From the NCBI GenBank assembly GCA_964469935.1, contig CAYXZQ010000039.1:1-16412 (forward strand): a stretch of DNA of 16,412 bases, written 5' to 3'. This DNA comes from CAYXZQ01 sp964469935. Lineage in GTDB: Archaea > Nanobdellota > Nanobdellia > Woesearchaeales > DSVV01. Shown one piece after another: positions 13,471 through 16,412 of the stretch (positions within the stretch are counted from its first letter, which is position 1; each line of letters starts with the position of its first letter). The notes under the pieces were generated by a model. The model did no database searches. It saw nothing but the letters and a program-made list of their open reading frames with translations, and had not been told where the DNA came from. The position numbers and the translations under genes were made by a program.

Positions 13471-15159
13471 TCACTTGATCTCGATGAGAAGCTGCCTGAT
13501 GTCAAGGGTTGTCTGGTCTGGCTCGATCTTGATTGAGTTGCCCCCGTCCTCGACATAGGTGTCTATGTTCCTGGAATACTGGTCACTGTAGGTGTTGAAG
13601 CTGAATTGATAACCGTTTACAAATACTTTGCCTGCTTTCTGCTCATTGTCATCAGTGAACTTGAGAGTGAGCTTTATGTCATAGCCGCTCCTGAGTACCG
13701 CCTCGTCCCCTGTGGTGGATTTCGGGCATTGGAAGTTCGACTCGTCGCTCTCCCAGCCGGCATAGCATGCGTCGCATTCATCCAGGGTTATCGCGTCCTT
13801 GCAAGTGGCAAGCCCGTACTTAGGGATGTCCGGGCACCAGAAATTGTCAGGGCTCTGGTCAAAACAGCAGTCCTTGTCATAATATCTTGAGCACCCGTCA
13901 GGGCAGTCGTTGTCGGTGTCGTCGCCGCAGAGGTCCTCGCAGAATTTCGGCGGGTCTCCGCTTGCGTCCTCATACCCGCTCGGACACAGCTGGCAGATCG
14001 CCTCGCCCGTGACAGCTCTGCACCTGTCGTCCTGGTTGTTCGGCTGGTAGTCGCACCAGTAGTTGCTCGTGGTCTGGAGGCAGCAGTCCTTGTCCAGGTC
14101 TGGGTCGCAGCCTTTCGGGCAGACTCCGTCTATGTCGCCGCAGTTGTATGTCTTGTCCGTGTCTTCCTTGAGCGTGGAGGAGAACAGCGCCTTGTCGAGA
14201 TTGAAATAATAGGTAGGGTATGTCATCTCCTTCATTGTTGTCTTGACATTCACCTGGTCTATGAGATAGTTGCCGCCCTCTGTCTGGAATGTCACCCTGT
14301 TGGTCCCGGCCTCTATGACGCTGGGAGAGAGGTCCACCTTGTTGAGCTGGCCGCAGTCGGGCACTGATGAGAACACAAGCTCCTTGTTGATGAATGCGTC
14401 AAGCTTGCCTGCAGTCTTCGGGTTGCAGTCTGGGGAGAACTGGAACGTCGCCTTGTTCAGGTTGAATTTCTCCGTGTCAGTCACCATGAACACGTTGTTG
14501 CTCGTCTGGGTCGAGGTGTCTGTCTTGTCGTAGAATATCTTTATGTCGTCAAGCTCGTACTCGTTCGTGGTCCAGAACCTGTAGCCTACACCGGTGACCT
14601 CGAATGACAGCGTGTTCACCTTGCCGAGCTTGCTCTTGATGTCGATGGGCGAATTAAGGGCATTTCCCAGGGTCTTGTCGAATATCAGCTGGGAATTGAG
14701 GTATATCATGAGCCTGCCATTGTTGTTCCTGTTGGGGTTGACCTTGAAGCTGAGGTAGACATTGTTGGTGTTCTCAGGGTCGTCAAGAAGGAATGTTATG
14801 TTTGCTGTCTTCATGTCAAATATCCCGTTCTTTACATAGACAGAGTCCCCTATGTCCTGTTCATTCGAATTGGTCGTGGTGTAGAGATTGATCGCCGGCA
14901 GCGGGTGGTCGTAGCTCTTGAATTTCAGGTAGTCTATCCTTCCCGGGGTCTTGACGAGCACTGTCCGGTTGATGTTCAGCAGAGTTGGGTTTTCAGTTAC
15001 AGGATTCTTCCCTGTAGTCGTAGTGGATGTGCCGTCATTTAGGAGCTGGTCCCTGAGGTCAGGAGGTATCAGAAGCAGGTAGAGAAGTATGAAAACTGCA
15101 ATAAGTGCAAGAAGCGACCCTGCAGCCCCTGCCTGTGCCCTTTTGCTCCTTTTTCGCAT
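13471..15159 (-). CDS. Surface protein with class III (pilin-like) signal peptide, beta-rich modules and duplicated Cys-rich module
   Basis: A 562-residue protein. I start it at the ATG at 15159 because a TATA box lies 28-29 nt upstream and the frame beyond it crosses the pelota promoter. The N terminus MRKRSKRAQAGAAGSLLALIAVFILL followed by YLLLIPPDLRDQLL fits a class III signal peptide (cut between RA and QAG by a prepilin/archaellin peptidase), leaving an N-terminal hydrophobic helix. After a Thr-rich linker come beta-rich units with a repeated pattern 'G-x-L-x-x-[YF]-x-N-x-x-[LV]-x-F ... [VI]-D ... G-x-N' (GRLMIYLNSQLIF, GKLDAFINKELVF, GKVFVNGYQFSF). Between units 2 and 3 lies a duplicated Cys-rich module (340-410 and 411-478). 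It precedes the 1109-residue gene by 67 nt. The role is unknown; an adhesin or minor pilin-type subunit is likely. Confidence 0.83.
   Translation of the reverse strand: MRKRSKRAQAGAAGSLLALIAVFILLYLLLIPPDLRDQLLNDGTSTTTTGKNPVTENPTLLNINRTVLVKTPGRIDYLKFKSYDHPLPAINLYTTTNSNEQDIGDSVYVKNGIFDMKTANITFLLDDPENTNNVYLSFKVNPNRNNNGRLMIYLNSQLIFDKTLGNALNSPIDIKSKLGKVNTLSFEVTGVGYRFWTTNEYELDDIKIFYDKTDTSTQTSNNVFMVTDTEKFNLNKATFQFSPDCNPKTAGKLDAFINKELVFSSVPDCGQLNKVDLSPSVIEAGTNRVTFQTEGGNYLIDQVNVKTTMKEMTYPTYYFNLDKALFSSTLKEDTDKTYNCGDIDGVCPKGCDPDLDKDCCLQTTSNYWCDYQPNNQDDRCRAVTGEAICQLCPSGYEDASGDPPKFCEDLCGDDTDNDCPDGCSRYYDKDCCFDQSPDNFWCPDIPKYGLATCKDAITLDECDACYAGWESDESNFQCPKSTTGDEAVLRSGYDIKLTLKFTDDNEQKAGKVFVNGYQFSFNTYSDQYSRNIDTYVEDGGNSIKIEPDQTTLDIRQLLIEIK
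13726..13929 (-). repeat. Cys-rich module, second copy (protein level)
   Basis: Residues 411-478 of the surface protein: CGDDTDNDCPDGC followed by DKDCC, FWC, then C..C spaced pairs. It parallels the first copy Cys for Cys. The Asp-rich CxxD/DxD runs resemble calcium sites of thrombospondin-type-3-like loops. Confidence 0.6.
13930..14142 (-). repeat. Cys-rich module, first copy (protein level)
   Basis: Residues 340-410: CGDIDGVCPKGC, then DPDLDKDCC, YWC, and C..C pairs, ending just where the second copy begins. The tandem copies are similar in protein sequence but not obviously in DNA, so the duplication is old. Confidence 0.6.
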
Positions 15160-15183
15160 GTTAGGGGTTTTATTGAGGTTTAC

Positions 15184-15193
15184 ATATATATTT
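15184..15193 (-). promoter_or_regulatory. TATA box of the envelope block
   Basis: The minus strand reads GAAAGAAATATATATGTAAACC, centred 28-29 nt before the ATG at 15159. A purine-rich BRE precedes it. It is probably the main promoter for the five-gene block and is divergent from the pelota promoter; 15160-15280 holds nothing else I can identify. Confidence 0.6.
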
Positions 15194-15252
15194 CTTTCTA
15201 TTTTTAGGAATATTGCGAATGGGGGCGTCATGACGACGAGACCATGGAAAAC

Positions 15253-15260
15253 CTTTAATA
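15253..15260 (+). promoter_or_regulatory. TATA box of pelota
   Basis: GGAAAACCTTTAATATACC; TTTAATAT is centred 24-27 nt before the paired ATG codons at 15281 and 15284. This excludes starts further upstream. Confidence 0.6.
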
Positions 15261-15280
15261 TACCATTGCATTCATCATGC

Positions 15281-16345
15281 ATGATGAAAATAATCCACAG
15301 GAACCTCAGGAAGGGCATAATCAAGGTCCTTATCCAGAGCCAGGACGACCTCTGGTTCCTTTCGCATGTAATCGATGCAGGTGACCTTGTCAGCGGGGTG
15401 ACGCAGAGGAAGATCAAGACAGGCGAAGAGGGCGACAGGAATGCAAAGACGCATGTCAAGAAAGTGTTTCTCAAGCTCAGGGCTGAAAAGGTGGAGTTCC
15501 ACAAGTATTCAGACAAGCTCAGGGTTTCAGGTAAGATAACCGATGGGCCGGAGGACATAGCCAGGGGGAGCTATCATACATTGACACTTGAACCGACAGT
15601 CGATGTCACAATAGAGAAGGAGAGGTGGCTGAAGTTCCAGCTCGACAAGCTGAATGATGCTGCAAAAGAGAAGGACGTGAAAGTCATGATATGCCTCCTC
15701 GATAGGGAGAAGGCGATATTTGCAAGGCTCAGGAACTACGGGTTCGACGTGCTGTCTGAAATATCCGGAAGCGTGCAGAAGAAGGACAGCCCTGAGAAGG
15801 TCAAGTCAAGCTTCTATCCGGATGTCGTGGCGCATCTCAAGGAATATGACAAGAGGGAAAATTTTTCAAAGATAGTCCTTGCAAGCCCGGCGTTCTGGAA
15901 GGAATACATGATGAAGGCCCTGGAAGGCGAGGCGCTGAAGAAGAAGGTCGTTTCAGCGACATGCAGCTCAGTAGACGTGGATGGCATCAATGAGGTCTTG
16001 AGAAGGCCCGAGGTATCGACAGCCCTTGAGCAGGACAGGGTTGTCAAGGAGATGAACGCTGTCGAGGAGCTCCTTGCAGAGATAAGGAAGGAGGGGCTTG
16101 CAGCATACGGCCTTGACGAGACAGAGCAGGCAGTGAGACAGGGGGCTGCAAAGACACTGCTTGTCGCTGATTCCCTCATACACAAGGCCAGGGAAGACGG
16201 GACTTATGAGAGGATCGACAGGATGCTCTCGGCTGTAGACAGCATGAAAGGCGACATTGCGATAATCAGCTCAGAGCATGACGGCGGGAAGAAGCTCGAG
16301 GGCCTCGGCGGGATAGGGGCTATTCTCAGGTACAAAATAGCATGA
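15281..16345 (+). CDS. pelA: Pelota (aPelota/Dom34), mRNA surveillance and ribosome rescue factor
   Basis: The release-factor paralogue that enters the A site of stalled ribosomes and, with the GTPase aEF1A and ABCE1, splits them. At 354 residues (353 if the second ATG is used) it has the usual archaeal length. The N-terminal Sm-like domain (about 1-130) begins MKIIHRNLRKGIIKVLIQSQDDLWFLSHVI and includes GDLVSG and RKIKTGEEGD, both typical of pelota. The central domain (about 131-255, VKVMICLLDREKAIFARLRN) lacks the GGQ motif that would mark aRF1. The C-terminal domain holds VEELLAEIRKEGLAAYGLDETEQAVRQGAAKTLLVADSL, the family's most conserved part. The start is fixed by the TATA box. It is divergent from the envelope block, with no evident functional link. 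Confidence 0.95.
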   Translation: MMKIIHRNLRKGIIKVLIQSQDDLWFLSHVIDAGDLVSGVTQRKIKTGEEGDRNAKTHVKKVFLKLRAEKVEFHKYSDKLRVSGKITDGPEDIARGSYHTLTLEPTVDVTIEKERWLKFQLDKLNDAAKEKDVKVMICLLDREKAIFARLRNYGFDVLSEISGSVQKKDSPEKVKSSFYPDVVAHLKEYDKRENFSKIVLASPAFWKEYMMKALEGEALKKKVVSATCSSVDVDGINEVLRRPEVSTALEQDRVVKEMNAVEELLAEIRKEGLAAYGLDETEQAVRQGAAKTLLVADSLIHKAREDGTYERIDRMLSAVDSMKGDIAIISSEHDGGKKLEGLGGIGAILRYKIA

Positions 16346-16353
16346 TTTAAATA
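16346..16353 (+). promoter_or_regulatory. TATA box of the gene at the right edge
   Basis: TTTAAATA begins right after the pelota stop codon, centred about 26 nt before the ATG at 16376. Confidence 0.6.
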
Positions 16354-16375
16354 TCTTAAACCCATTTCTTGACAT

Positions 16376-16412
16376 ATGATAATCGCAATCACCGGCTATA
16401 TCGGCTCAGGGA
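16376..16412 (+). CDS. Start of a P-loop nucleotide kinase-like gene (truncated by window end)
   Basis: Only 12 codons are visible: MIIAITGYIGSG. This matches the start of a Walker A loop (G-x-x-x-G-S-G, with the Lys beyond the edge) at the very N terminus, as in dephospho-CoA kinase, adenylate kinase-like and related small kinases. Dephospho-CoA kinase-like proteins often begin this way, but the fragment cannot separate the families. Its TATA box lies immediately after pelota, so it is transcribed separately from its own promoter. Confidence 0.6.
   Translation, partial: MIIAITGYIGSG

Noticed and set aside
15089..15280. Upstream extension of pelota
   Set aside because: It adds 64 residues that do not belong to the family, overlaps the opposite gene and contains both promoters. 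The TATA box fits the ATG pair at 15281/15284.
15160..15558. 133-residue N-terminal extension of the class III signal surface protein
   Set aside because: It crosses the divergent promoter region and overlaps the start of pelota on the other strand. The class III signal peptide would be internal, and the TATA box fits the ATG at 15159.
1..16412. CRISPR array, tRNA, rRNA, transposase or inverted-repeat-bounded element
   Set aside because: I found no spaced direct repeats, no tRNA-like T-loop/acceptor pattern in the short intergenic gaps, and no transposase motif.

Overview
The window looks like a chromosome segment of an archaeon, most probably a DPANN lineage of the Woesearchaeota/Pacearchaeota kind. 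The archaeal signals are a tyrosyl-tRNA synthetase of the archaeal/eukaryotic type, a replication factor C small subunit, the ribosome-rescue factor pelota, a PRC-barrel protein, and TATA boxes (often TTTAAATA) about 26 nt upstream of start codons, which implies leaderless mRNAs. The DPANN placement is an inference from the style of the surface proteins (K/R-A-Q-A-G class III signal peptides, Cys-rich ectodomains) and from a bacterial-type phosphoglycerate mutase. No marker gene here proves it.

Layout. Positions 1-384 hold the 3' end of an unrecognised gene. Positions 430-1934 (minus) hold tyrS and, overlapping it by 4 nt, a small transglutaminase-like protein. Positions 1979-2402 (minus) hold a broken secreted-protein gene: a signal peptide and the beginning of a repeat-type surface domain, joined out of frame to a chitobiase C-terminal-like domain. 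A divergent promoter region follows, then a PRC-barrel gene (2560-2823) and rfcS (2904-3869). A small unknown gene (3864-4184, minus) converges on rfcS and overlaps its 3' end. An exodeoxyribonuclease III/HAD-phosphatase pair (5650-4257, minus, ATGA overlap) is divergent from a cofactor-dependent phosphoglycerate mutase (5726-6478).

The right half (6486-15159, minus) is one block of five envelope genes and is the most interesting part. In transcription order they are: (1) a 562-residue single-pass protein with a class III (pilin/archaellin-like) signal peptide, repeated beta-rich modules and a duplicated Cys-rich calcium-site-like module; (2) an 1109-residue membrane protein with about five N-terminal membrane segments, a soluble lytic transglycosylase (SLT/lysozyme-like) domain retaining the catalytic Glu, and two Cys-cluster motifs at the C terminus; (3-5) three paralogous lipoproteins with lipobox cysteines and shared beta-sandwich-like motifs. 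A muramidase-fold domain is unexpected in an archaeon without murein. The block may encode an undescribed surface or attachment/penetration apparatus; that function is inference.

The right edge (15281-16345, plus) carries pelota, divergent from the envelope block, followed by the first 12 codons of a P-loop kinase-like gene. All intergenic gaps are shorter than about 160 nt and contain mainly promoters. I saw no tRNA, rRNA, CRISPR array or insertion sequence.
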